Origin: Gammaproteobacteria bacterium 13_2_20CM_66_19
GTDB taxonomy: Bacteria; Pseudomonadota; Gammaproteobacteria; Steroidobacterales; Steroidobacteraceae
NCBI GenBank assembly: GCA_001914695.1
Contig: MNCZ01000044.1
Location: 1-52,705 of the forward strand
DNA: 52,705 nucleotides
Reading direction: 5' to 3'
Part shown: positions 42,385-50,147 of the stretch, piece by piece
Layout of the letters: the number at the start of each line of letters is the position of its first letter
Numbering within the stretch: position 1 is the first letter of the stretch
Program-made: the position numbers and the translations under genes
The notes under the pieces: generated by a model
Told to the model about the DNA's origin: nothing
The model's input: the letters and a program-made list of their open reading frames with translations, nothing else
Database searches by the model: none

Positions 42385-44274
42385 GTGGACTTTCACGTCT
42401 ATCGCGCGCCCGGCTGGCAGCGCTCGGGTCTCGGTCTGCTGCTCGCCGGTTTCAACGTGACGGCGCTCGCGCAGGGCGACTCCAAGCTCGGGTCGGGCAC
42501 GGTCGTCATCACGGCCACCCGCACGCCGGAGCTCGCCGAGGAGACCCTCTCGGCGGTCACCGTCATCGATTCGCGGGAGATCGCCAGACGCCAGGTGCTG
42601 TCGCTCGAGGAGCTCTTCCAGGGCGAGGCCGGGATTCAGATCAACAACAACGGGGGCCTCGGCAAAGTCTCATCCGTTTATCTCCGTGGCACAGAGGCCG
42701 AGGAAGTGCTCGTGCTGGTGGACGGGATCCGAATGGGATCGGTGAGCCTGGGCACCACGGCCTTTCAGTACCTCCCCGTCGATCAGATCGATCATGTCGA
42801 GATCGTGCGCGGACCCCGTTCGAGCATGTACGGCTCCGAGGCCATCGGAGGCGTCATCCAGATCTTCACGCGCCGTCCAGCGGATGGATTCCGTTCCGAA
42901 GCGAACGCTGCGACCGGAAGCCATTCGACGCAGAGCTACGCCGGCGCGCTTTCAGGCCAGGCAGCCCGGCTGGGCTACAGCGTTTCGGCGAGCTATCTCG
43001 GCAGCGATGGCTACCCGAACTGCCGCGGCGTCCCCTATCCACCCGGCGGCGGCTGCTATGTGCTCGACCCGACGCCCGACGGCTATCACAACGCATCGGA
43101 ATCGGCGCGCCTCAGGTATGAGCTCTCCGATGAGGCGGACGTTGAGGCCTCGGCGCTCCGCGCGCAGGGCCAAACTCGTTACGCGGGACTTGCGAGCAAT
43201 CACGAGGACTTCCTCCAGCAGGCCGCATCCGTCGGCGCACACTGGTCGCCCGCCGCCACGCTGAGACTCACGGCTCTGGTCGGTCAATCGCGGGATGAGG
43301 CGCAGGAAAGCCTCAATCTCGTGATCACGCCCGGCTCGCGCTTCGACACCACGCGCGACAGCGCGTCGGTGCAAGCCGACTGGCAACTCGCCGCCCGGCA
43401 GCTTCTCAGTCTGGGCTCCGATTATCTTCGCGACCAACTCTCGAGTGATACCCCGTTTCCGGTCACTGCGCGCCGGATCGTCGGCGCTTTCGGCATCTAT
43501 CAGGGAGCGCTCGGGCGGCAGCAGTGGTCAGTCAGCGCGCGCCACGATCGAAATCAGCAGTTCGGGGAGCGCTCGACCGGCAGCCTCGCCTGGGGCTTCC
43601 GCTTCGACCGGGGGCCGAAGCTCCTGGTCTCGTACGGGAGCGCGTTTCGAGCGCCGAGCTTCGACGATCTCTACTTCCCGGGCTTCGGGAATCCGGCACT
43701 GCGTCCGGAGACCTCGCGCACGGCCGAAGTCGGTCTCGAGCAGCGCTTTGCCGCCAGCGCCTGGTCGCTGCACGCGTTCGATACACGCGTGCACGAACTG
43801 ATCGGCTTCGATTCGAACTTCATTGCCGCCAACACGGACGAGGCGCGCATCCGCGGCGTCGAGGCTGAGGGCGCGAGGACGCTCGGCGCCTGGCATGCGG
43901 CCTACACCCTGGGCTGGCTCGATCCCCGCAACCGCACACCAGGCTCTCCCAACTACGGCAACCTCCTGCCGGGACGCGCGCAGGCAACCGCACGCCTCGA
44001 GTTGGCGCACGAGAGCGCCCGGCTACTCATCGCCGGGCGGGTGAACGTGGCGGGCCCGCGCTTCGATGATCTCGCCAACGCAGCGCCGCTCGGGGGCTAC
44101 AGCACCGTCGACCTCCTCGTCGAATGGCGTCCCACGCGCCGCTTGAGCGTGCAGGCCAAGGCCGCAAACCTCACCGACCGCCGGTACGAGCTCACCTTGT
44201 ACTACCCGCAGGATCGTCGCAATTACCTGCTGACCGTCCGCTACCACGGTATCGCGCCCGGAGACACCCCATGA
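42385..44274 (+). CDS. btuB: TonB-dependent vitamin B12 receptor
   Basis: This 629-residue outer-membrane receptor has a signal segment ending ALAQ, a TonB box region GTVVITATRTPE, the plug (LEELFQGEAGIQINNNGGLG, SVYLRGTEAEEVLVLVDGIR, IVRGPRSSMYGSEAIGGVIQ) and a barrel ending NYLLTVRYHGIAP. Overall length and plug match BtuB. Control by a cobalamin riboswitch makes B12 (or cobinamide) the confident substrate. I chose GTG at 42385 because GGGGG lies 7 nt upstream; GTG at 42367 would fall inside the leader hairpin. Its stop overlaps the next ATG (ATGA). Confidence 0.94.
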   Translation: MDFHVYRAPGWQRSGLGLLLAGFNVTALAQGDSKLGSGTVVITATRTPELAEETLSAVTVIDSREIARRQVLSLEELFQGEAGIQINNNGGLGKVSSVYLRGTEAEEVLVLVDGIRMGSVSLGTTAFQYLPVDQIDHVEIVRGPRSSMYGSEAIGGVIQIFTRRPADGFRSEANAATGSHSTQSYAGALSGQAARLGYSVSASYLGSDGYPNCRGVPYPPGGGCYVLDPTPDGYHNASESARLRYELSDEADVEASALRAQGQTRYAGLASNHEDFLQQAASVGAHWSPAATLRLTALVGQSRDEAQESLNLVITPGSRFDTTRDSASVQADWQLAARQLLSLGSDYLRDQLSSDTPFPVTARRIVGAFGIYQGALGRQQWSVSARHDRNQQFGERSTGSLAWGFRFDRGPKLLVSYGSAFRAPSFDDLYFPGFGNPALRPETSRTAEVGLEQRFAASAWSLHAFDTRVHELIGFDSNFIAANTDEARIRGVEAEGARTLGAWHAAYTLGWLDPRNRTPGSPNYGNLLPGRAQATARLELAHESARLLIAGRVNVAGPRFDDLANAAPLGGYSTVDLLVEWRPTRRLSVQAKAANLTDRRYELTLYYPQDRRNYLLTVRYHGIAPGDTP

Positions 44275-44897
44275 ACACCGGAACTCATCTCAACAACCTG
44301 ATGCTCAGGCCGCTGAGCGCGGCCGCCGATAGCCGCTTTCTGAATCGCCGCGACGCCCTGGGCGCGCTCGGACTCGTCTGGGCGATGGTGCTCACGCGGG
44401 CCGGCCAGAGCGGTTCACACCCGCTCCCGGACGCCTCTGTTGCCGTCTTCTTTCTCCTCGGCTTCTTCAACCGATCCGCTCTCTGGCTCCCGATTGCCTT
44501 AGGTTTCGCAGCCGCCGTCGATGCCTGGGTGGTCACGGGCGATATCACTGCCTACTGCACGACGCCCGCCTCCCTCTTTCTCATTCCGACCTACGCGACG
44601 GTGTGGCTCGCCGGGCGCTTCGCGCGCAAGCGCCGCCCAACCGCAGTCCTGACTACCGCCGGGATAGCCGCAGGGGCGGCGTTTCTCATATCGAGCGGGA
44701 GCTTCTATTTTCTCTCCGGTCAATTCCCCGACCTGCCTCTCGCCGAATACTCGCGCCAGGTGCTGATCCGCTATCTCCCGCCCTACGTCGCGCACTGCCT
44801 CCTGTACGTCGCGGCGGCCGTGGTGGTCTCGCACGCTGCCAGGTGGCTGCGCCCCGCCGCAGTGACCCGCCGGCGCGAACCCGCGGCACACGCCTGA
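44271..44897 (+). CDS. btuM: BtuM-like inner-membrane cobalamin transporter
   Basis: This 208-residue protein has about six hydrophobic segments (ALGALGLVWAMVLTRAG, ASVAVFFLLGFFNRSALWLP, FLIPTYATVWLAG, TAGIAAGAAFLISSGSFYFL, VAHCLLYVAAAVVVSHAARW). After an Asp-containing helix (AAVDAWVV) it has DITAYCTTPASLF, with Cys96 placed like the conserved cobalt-binding cysteine of BtuM, a solitary ECF S-component-like B12 transporter described from Thiobacillus denitrificans. ATGA overlap with btuB couples translation. No BtuCDF genes are nearby, so this is the probable inner-membrane route. The assignment rests on motif and context; an unrelated membrane protein is the alternative. Confidence 0.75.
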   Translation: MNTGTHLNNLMLRPLSAAADSRFLNRRDALGALGLVWAMVLTRAGQSGSHPLPDASVAVFFLLGFFNRSALWLPIALGFAAAVDAWVVTGDITAYCTTPASLFLIPTYATVWLAGRFARKRRPTAVLTTAGIAAGAAFLISSGSFYFLSGQFPDLPLAEYSRQVLIRYLPPYVAHCLLYVAAAVVVSHAARWLRPAAVTRRREPAAHA

Positions 44898-44914
44898 CGC
44901 GCAGCACGAAGCCG

Positions 44915-45439
44915 ATGACTCGCCGCACGCTCATACTCGGGGGCGTTCGCTCGGGAAAGAGCCTCTACGCGGAGAGTCTCGCCCGCGCGGACGGGCGAGA
45001 GGTCACGGTGGTCGCGACCGCGACGGCCGGCGATGCCGAGATGGCCGCGCGGATTGCGGCGCACCGCGCTCGTCGCCCCCCGGCCTGGTCGGTCATTGAA
45101 ACGCCCGTCCGCCTGGCGGAGACGCTGCGGCAGACCTGCCGCCCGGAGCGGGTCGTGATCGTCGACTGCCTGACCCTCTGGATCAGCAATCTCCTCTCTG
45201 CCGATGACGAGGCGCTCGCGGACCGCGAGACGCAGGCGCTGTGCGCGAGGCTCCCGGAGCTGCCCGGCGGCCTGATTCTCGTGAGCAACGAGACCTCCCT
45301 CGGCATCGTGCCCGTCGGCGCGCTCACCCGGCGCTACCTCGACTGCGCCGGCGCGCTGCACCGTCGGGTCGCTGCCGAAATGGACCGGGTGGTTCTGCTC
45401 GTCGCGGGACTGCCCCTCACGCTCAAGGGATCGTCATGA
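44915..45439 (+). CDS. cobU: Bifunctional adenosylcobinamide kinase / cobinamide-phosphate guanylyltransferase
   Basis: This 174-residue cytoplasmic P-loop enzyme phosphorylates adenosylcobinamide and then transfers GMP to give AdoCbi-GDP. The P-loop is GGVRSGKS (9-16). His50 in RIAAHRARRP matches the region of the guanylylated histidine in Salmonella CobU. VDCLTLWISNLL (Walker B-like) and LVSNETSLGIVP are diagnostic. It starts 17 nt after btuM, and its stop overlaps the cobT start (ATGA). Length is normal for the family. Confidence 0.96.
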   Translation: MTRRTLILGGVRSGKSLYAESLARADGREVTVVATATAGDAEMAARIAAHRARRPPAWSVIETPVRLAETLRQTCRPERVVIVDCLTLWISNLLSADDEALADRETQALCARLPELPGGLILVSNETSLGIVPVGALTRRYLDCAGALHRRVAAEMDRVVLLVAGLPLTLKGSS

Positions 45440-46473
45440 CCGCTACTATCGTTCCCGCCGACGGCGCAAGCCGCGCGCTCGCGCTCGAGCGGCTCGACTC
45501 CCTCGCCAAGCCTCTCGGCTCCCTGGGGCGACTCGAGGCACTGGCTGCCCAGCTCTGCGCGATCCAGGGGACCGTCTCTGCGCGCCTGTCGGCTCCGCAC
45601 GCGCTGGTGTTCGCCGGCGATCACGGCATCGCGCGTCGTGGCGTGAGCGCCTACCCGCCGGAGGTGACCGCCCAGATGGTCGCGAATTTCGTGCGGGGCG
45701 GAGCCGCAATCAGCGTCCTGGCACGGCGCGAGGGGTTCTCGCTCACGGTAGTCGATGCCGGCGTCGATGCGCACATCGCGCCGGATCCGCGCCTGATCGA
45801 TGCCAAGGTGCGCCGCGGGACGAGTGACTTCGGCTTCGAGTCGGCCATGACGCCCGCCGAATGCCGTGAGGCGCTGGCGCGCGCCGAGCGCATCGTGGAT
45901 GGGATCGCCGCCCGAGGATGCAACACGTTGGTCCTGGGCGAGATGGGTATCGGCAACACGGCGTCCGCTGCGGTGCTGATGCATGGACTCACGGGGCTGG
46001 CGCTCCCGGACTGCGTGGGTCGCGGCACGGGCCTGGACGATCGGGGCCTGGCGCGCAAGGTCGAGCTGCTCAGCGCGGCTTGCGCCCGATGCGCACCGCC
46101 CGGCGAGCCCCTTGACCTGCTGACGGAATTCGGCGGCTACGAGATCGCGATGCTGGTCGGCGCGGCGCGCGCGGCGGCGCGGGCGCGGATGGTCGTTCTG
46201 GTGGACGGGTTCACCGTCACCGTGGCGGTGCTGCTCGCGTCCCGCATGGCGCCCGAGCTCCTCGACTACTGCGTTTTCGGTCACTGCTCGGCGGAACGGG
46301 CGCATCGCGCCTTGCTCCAGATCATGCAGGTGCAGCCCGTCCTGGACCTCGACATGCGTCTCGGGGAAGGGAGCGGTGCGGCCCTCGCACTCTGCGTGCT
46401 GCGCGCGGCGCTCGCGCTCTACTCCGATATGGCGACGTTCGAGCAGGCGGGCGTGAGCGAGCGCAGCGCATGA
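45436..46473 (+). CDS. cobT: Nicotinate-nucleotide-dimethylbenzimidazole phosphoribosyltransferase
   Basis: This 345-residue enzyme activates the lower-ligand base to its alpha-ribotide. Recognisable stretches are LDSLAKPLGSLGRLEALAAQ, VFAGDHGIARRGVSAYPPEV, LGEMGIGNTASAAVLM and GRGTGLDDRG. RLGEGSGAALAL contains Glu311, the counterpart of the catalytic Glu of Salmonella CobT. The ATG overlaps the cobU stop; the stop overlaps the next ATG. Together with CobU and CobS it assembles the nucleotide loop. The base accepted (5,6-dimethylbenzimidazole or another) cannot be read. Confidence 0.96.
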   Translation: MTATIVPADGASRALALERLDSLAKPLGSLGRLEALAAQLCAIQGTVSARLSAPHALVFAGDHGIARRGVSAYPPEVTAQMVANFVRGGAAISVLARREGFSLTVVDAGVDAHIAPDPRLIDAKVRRGTSDFGFESAMTPAECREALARAERIVDGIAARGCNTLVLGEMGIGNTASAAVLMHGLTGLALPDCVGRGTGLDDRGLARKVELLSAACARCAPPGEPLDLLTEFGGYEIAMLVGAARAAARARMVVLVDGFTVTVAVLLASRMAPELLDYCVFGHCSAERAHRALLQIMQVQPVLDLDMRLGEGSGAALALCVLRAALALYSDMATFEQAGVSERSA

Positions 46474-47153
46474 GCACCGCCAACCTCCCAGCGCTCTGTT
46501 CCTGGAGCGGAGGCAAGGACTCCTGTCTCGCCTTGCACCTGGCCCTCGAGTCAGGAATCCCCGTGACGCGTCTCCTCACGGTGTTCGAGCCGGACGCCGA
46601 TCGCAGCCGCTCGCACGCCCTGCCACTCGAGCTGCTGGCCGATCAAGCCGCCGCGCTCGGACTCGAGCTGCGCTCGCCACGGGCCGATTGGGCGACCTAC
46701 GAGCGCGTGTTCGTCGAGGAGCTCGAGCACGCCCGCGAGGCCGGGATCGGACAGGCAATCTTCGGCGACATCGACCTGTTGCCGCATCGCGAATGGGAAG
46801 AGAAGGTCTGCCGGCGGGCGGGCCTCGCGGTCCATCTGCCGCTCTGGAACTGGGCCCGCGAGCGTGTCGTCGCGGAGATTCTCGCCCGCGGAATGAAGGC
46901 GATCTGCGTGTGCATCAATACCCGCTTCCTTCCCGAGGAGTTTTGCGGCCGGGCGTACGATGAGACGTTCATTCGCGATCTGCCGGGCGGAGTGGACGCC
47001 TGCGGTGAGAACGGCGAGTTCCACACGTTCGTCACGCACGCCCCGAGGTTCACCCGACCGGTCGACGTCAGGATGAGGACACGTCGCCGCTACGTCGGCC
47101 CGGCCGAGTACGGCAGCGAGGTCTACTGGTTTGCAGACCTCGAGCGCGCCTGA
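46470..47153 (+). CDS. DUF71/Dph6-like ATP pyrophosphatase, B12-salvage group
   Basis: This 227-residue protein of the adenine-nucleotide alpha-hydrolase (PP-loop) fold has LCSWSGGKDSCLALHLAL (PP-loop at 13-18), GDIDLLPHREWEEKVCRRAG, and CGENGEFHTFVTHAP, typical of DUF71/COG2102. In eukaryotes and archaea the family makes diphthamide (Dph6). Bacteria lack diphthamide, and comparative genomics has predicted a bacterial subgroup in B12 salvage. Its location between cobT and cobS, with ATGA overlap to cobT, supports that. It could activate a carboxylate for amidation of a corrinoid, which is inference; the reaction is not established. Confidence 0.88.
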   Translation: MSTANLPALCSWSGGKDSCLALHLALESGIPVTRLLTVFEPDADRSRSHALPLELLADQAAALGLELRSPRADWATYERVFVEELEHAREAGIGQAIFGDIDLLPHREWEEKVCRRAGLAVHLPLWNWARERVVAEILARGMKAICVCINTRFLPEEFCGRAYDETFIRDLPGGVDACGENGEFHTFVTHAPRFTRPVDVRMRTRRRYVGPAEYGSEVYWFADLERA

Positions 47154-47154
47154 C

Positions 47155-47946
47155 ATGGAGGCGGCATTCGAAGCGCTGCGCGGAGCTCTCGGCCGGGAGA
47201 GGCTCCGCCTGCTTGCAGCGGTTCAATACTTCACGCGCTTGCGGGTCCCGGGTCGCACCGGCCATGCGCAAGAGACTCTCGAAGGAGCCATCCGTTACCT
47301 GCCCGTGGTCGGCGCCTTCGTCGGAGCCGCCGGGGCGGCGATCTACCTGTTGGTACGCGCCGTGCTTCCCGCAGGCGTTGCAGTCGCGCTCAGCATGGCC
47401 GCCACGGTGATCATCACGGGGGCCTTGCACGAGGATGGCCTCGCGGATGCCGCCGACGGACTCGGAGGAGGATTGAGCCGCGAGCGCGTACTCGCGATCA
47501 TGAAGGACCCGCACGTCGGAGCCTTCGGCGCAACGAGCCTGATGCTCGCGCTCCTCCTGAAGTTCAACCTCCTGCTCGCCGTGCCGACGAGCCGGATTCC
47601 CGCGATGCTGATCGCCGGTCATGCATTAAGCCGGCTCGCCGCCGTCGGGGTCCTGATGACGCTCCCGTACGTCCGGGACGAGGAGCGCTCACGCGCGAAG
47701 CCGCTGGTCACCGCCACCTCGGGCGCCTCGCTCGTTGTCGCGGTCGTCACAGGCCTTGCCCCTCTCGCTCTCGTGGGAAAGCCAGCCCTCACGGGCGCGG
47801 GCTGCGTCGTGGTGGCGAGCCTTGTCTGGCGCGCCTACCTGCAAGGTCGATTAGGCGGTTACTCGGGAGACTGCCTCGGCGCCGCCCAGCAACTCAGCGA
47901 GATCGCGTTCTACGTGGGAGCCGACGCGTCGGCCTTTCCGCACTAG
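47155..47946 (+). CDS. cobS: Cobalamin synthase (adenosylcobinamide-GDP ribazoletransferase)
   Basis: This 263-residue integral membrane enzyme joins AdoCbi-GDP and alpha-ribazole(-phosphate) to make cobalamin(-phosphate). The family signature LHEDGLADAADGLGGG (from 91, with metal-binding Asp residues) is intact, then ERVLAIMKDPHVGAFGATSL. LLAAVQYFTRLRVPG at the start and GGYSGDCLGAAQQLSEIAFY near the end are typical. It is the last gene of the operon, starting one base after the DUF71 stop. No CobC phosphatase or BtuR adenosyltransferase follows; these must be elsewhere or missing. Confidence 0.96.
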   Translation: MEAAFEALRGALGRERLRLLAAVQYFTRLRVPGRTGHAQETLEGAIRYLPVVGAFVGAAGAAIYLLVRAVLPAGVAVALSMAATVIITGALHEDGLADAADGLGGGLSRERVLAIMKDPHVGAFGATSLMLALLLKFNLLLAVPTSRIPAMLIAGHALSRLAAVGVLMTLPYVRDEERSRAKPLVTATSGASLVVAVVTGLAPLALVGKPALTGAGCVVVASLVWRAYLQGRLGGYSGDCLGAAQQLSEIAFYVGADASAFPH

Positions 47947-47978
47947 CGGTACCAGCAGGCAACATCGGGTGGACAGCG

Positions 47979-49349
47979 TCACTTCCGCCGGCGTCGGAAA
48001 AGCACGTACGCGAGCAGCGTGACGCCGATCGAAATGGTGCTGGTCCAAACTTCCGCGCGGTGCGAGGGCGTCAGCGCCATCGCGATCAGCACCAGCACCA
48101 TCGCCGCGATCGCCAGGTAGCTCAGCCACGGAAACAGCCACATCGGCAGCGCCGGCGCGGGTCCGCCGGCCCTTTCCCGCGCGCGTCGCGACCGCACCTG
48201 CGACACGGCGATCGCGAGATAAATCACCGCAATGATCGCTCCGGAGGCATTCACGAGGAAGGCAAAGACCACGCTCGGCGAGAGGATCGCGGCGATCACG
48301 CCCGCGAATCCCACCGCGCCCGCGAGCAGCACCGCCCGCGCGGGCACCTGGCGGCGGTTGGTCCGCACCAGCCAGCGCGGCGCATCGCCACGACTGGCGA
48401 GGACGAACAGCACGCGCGAAGCGACGTAGAAAGCCGAATTGAGGCACGACAGCACGGCAGTGAGGATCACCGCCGCCATGAACTCACTTGCGTACGGGAA
48501 GTGGATCTCGTCCAGCGCCAGGGTGAACGGCGACTGACCGGCCACCACACGGTTCCACGGAACCGTGGACACGATCACGAAGACCGAGCCGACGTAGAAC
48601 ATCAAAATGCGGCTGATGATGGTCGAGGTCATCCTCGCCACAGCGCGTGCGGGCTCGGGCGACTCCGCCGCGGCGATCGTGACCACCTCGGAGCCCATCA
48701 TGGACCAGATGACCGTGACCACGGAGGCCAGCACCGCAAACGCCCCCTGCGGCGCAAACCCGCCGTGAGCGACGAGATTCGAGAACGTCGGCCCGCTCGG
48801 AGACCGATAGCCGCAGGCGTAGGCGCCGACGAAGACGATGAAGGAGATGATGGCCGCTACCTTGATGGACGAAAACCAGAATTCGAACTCGCCGTAGGCG
48901 CGCACCGACATGAGATTCACCCACGTCATGAGCGCCATCAGCGCCAGTCCGACCTCCCACCGCGGCAACGGCAGCCAGTGCTCGATGATCCCGGCTCCGG
49001 CGATCGCCTCGACCGGGATCACGACCACCCAGAAGTACCAGTAGAGCCAGCCGACCGAGAATCCGGCCCAGTTGCCGAGCGCCGCCCGGGTGAACTCCGT
49101 GAACGAGCGCACCTGCGGCATGTCGACGGCCATCTCGCCGAGCATGCGCATGATCAGCAGCACGAGCGAGCCCGTGAGCGCGTAGGTGATGACGATTGCG
49201 GGCCCTGCGGCGGTGATGGCCACGCTGCTGCCGACGAAGAGCCCGGCGCCGATGATGCCGCCGATGGTGATCATCGCGACGTGGCGCGGCCGCAGCGACC
49301 GGCTGAGCGCGTTCCCGTCAGTCTGAGCCGCTGCCACTGCTTCGTTCAT
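47979..49349 (-). CDS. APC-superfamily amino acid permease
   Basis: This 456-residue inner-membrane transporter has twelve predicted helices. The first contains ITIGGIIGAGLFVGSSVAIT, the substrate-binding GxG of the amino acid transporter (AAT) family, and VRSFTEFTRAALGNWAGFSV, TVIWSMMGSEVVTIAAAESP and VLSCLNSAFYVASRVLFVLA are family stretches. It resembles GabP/AroP/LysP-type symporters; the amino acid is not predictable. It converges with cobS (32 nt between stops) and is unrelated to the B12 operon. Confidence 0.94.
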   Translation of the reverse strand: MNEAVAAAQTDGNALSRSLRPRHVAMITIGGIIGAGLFVGSSVAITAAGPAIVITYALTGSLVLLIMRMLGEMAVDMPQVRSFTEFTRAALGNWAGFSVGWLYWYFWVVVIPVEAIAGAGIIEHWLPLPRWEVGLALMALMTWVNLMSVRAYGEFEFWFSSIKVAAIISFIVFVGAYACGYRSPSGPTFSNLVAHGGFAPQGAFAVLASVVTVIWSMMGSEVVTIAAAESPEPARAVARMTSTIISRILMFYVGSVFVIVSTVPWNRVVAGQSPFTLALDEIHFPYASEFMAAVILTAVLSCLNSAFYVASRVLFVLASRGDAPRWLVRTNRRQVPARAVLLAGAVGFAGVIAAILSPSVVFAFLVNASGAIIAVIYLAIAVSQVRSRRARERAGGPAPALPMWLFPWLSYLAIAAMVLVLIAMALTPSHRAEVWTSTISIGVTLLAYVLFRRRRK

Positions 49350-49359
49350 CTGCCACCGC

Positions 49360-49731
49360 TTAGAACGTCAGATAGTCGAGCCGGGGTACCCGTTCGAAGG
49401 CTCTTTCCCGGCCGACCAAGGTCGCCTCATAATATAGTGCGGTTGCGGCGATCCACGCGTCATTTTCGCCCAGCCGGCGGCTGCGCGAGCCTTGCAGTGC
49501 AGCCATGCGCCAGGCAATGGCGCGTGAGAGCTGCACGACACGAAAGGGTGCCAGGAACTCCACCAACGCTTTGGGATCCGTAAACCCTTGCGCAAATTCC
49601 CCGAGCGTGATGATGCTGATCGCCACCGCCTGTCGACGGTGACTGGTTAGGACAGCTCTTGCGGCACCGGTCTTTCCGTTGGCGAGCTCAGCTTCGAATT
49701 CGATAAGAAAGCTGGTGTCAAGCAGCAGCAT
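49360..49731 (-). CDS. vapC: VapC-type PIN-domain toxin
   Basis: This 123-residue PIN nuclease has acidic residues in MLLLDTSFLIEFE (Asp5), ITLGEFAQGF (Glu) and LGENDAWIAATALYYEATLV (Asp), the usual metal-binding set. VapC toxins cleave tRNA or rRNA and are held by their antitoxin. The ATG at 49731 lies 14 nt inside the antitoxin gene, as common for vapBC. It ends 10 nt from the amino acid permease gene, which reads in the same direction. Confidence 0.92.
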   Translation of the reverse strand: MLLLDTSFLIEFEAELANGKTGAARAVLTSHRRQAVAISIITLGEFAQGFTDPKALVEFLAPFRVVQLSRAIAWRMAALQGSRSRRLGENDAWIAATALYYEATLVGRERAFERVPRLDYLTF

Positions 49732-49930
49732 TGCGGTCGCGTCTGCGCCGGGGCCCTGCCCCCCTGCCCTCAAACGCCTTCATCGCCTCCAGCAAATCCC
49801 CGGCAGTCAACGCAGGACGCTCCGAAAGAACGCGTCGAATCACCCTGGAGAAGGACTCCTTGGGATCCCGCTTTTCACGAACCAGCAGTTCGTAGGCGTC
49901 GATTTCGATCGAAATGGTCTTGGTAGCCAT
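49718..49930 (-). CDS. vapB: VapB-type antitoxin
   Basis: This 70-residue protein starts MATKTISIEIDAYELLVREK, with a beta strand followed by RDPKESFSRVIRRVL, the ribbon-helix-helix-like/DUF217 pattern of VapB antitoxins. The tail LTAGDLLEAMKAFEGRG is the likely toxin-binding part. It precedes and overlaps vapC. In-frame upstream Met codons (49945 and 49987) exist, but the operator palindrome at 49939-49957 would then be coding, so I prefer 49930; no clear ribosome site is present. Confidence 0.85.
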   Translation of the reverse strand: MATKTISIEIDAYELLVREKRDPKESFSRVIRRVLSERPALTAGDLLEAMKAFEGRGAGPRRRRDRNAAA

Positions 49931-49938
49931 GCACAGAT

Positions 49939-49957
49939 CATGCATGGGCCATGCATG
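49939..49957. promoter_or_regulatory. Palindrome upstream of vapBC, candidate operator
   Basis: CATGCATGG (49939-49947) and CCATGCATG (49949-49957) form a perfect inverted repeat around a single G. It ends eight bases upstream of the vapB ATG, where VapBC complexes usually bind to repress themselves. The core CCATGCATGG occurs again at 51179-51188 at the start of the nucleotidyltransferase gene. Confidence 0.6.
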
Positions 49958-50147
49958 GGAGTCAAACAGTCCGAAGATGTCGGGCAACTCTTATTCCCAC
50001 TGTAACTCCTCGGTTACGCTGAAATTTAAGCTTTGCGGGTCAGACCGTTCTTGCGGCTCAAGGAGAGTTTCACGCACGTCCGTTCGCGCCCGGTCTGAGT
50101 CGAGGACACGTGAGTCGCCCTGGGCGCTGTGCCGCCGGGCTTGCGGC

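Noticed and set aside
48060-49583. 507-codon open frame on the plus strand
   Set aside because: Antisense to the amino acid permease; His/Arg/Asp-rich shadow with no recognisable fold.
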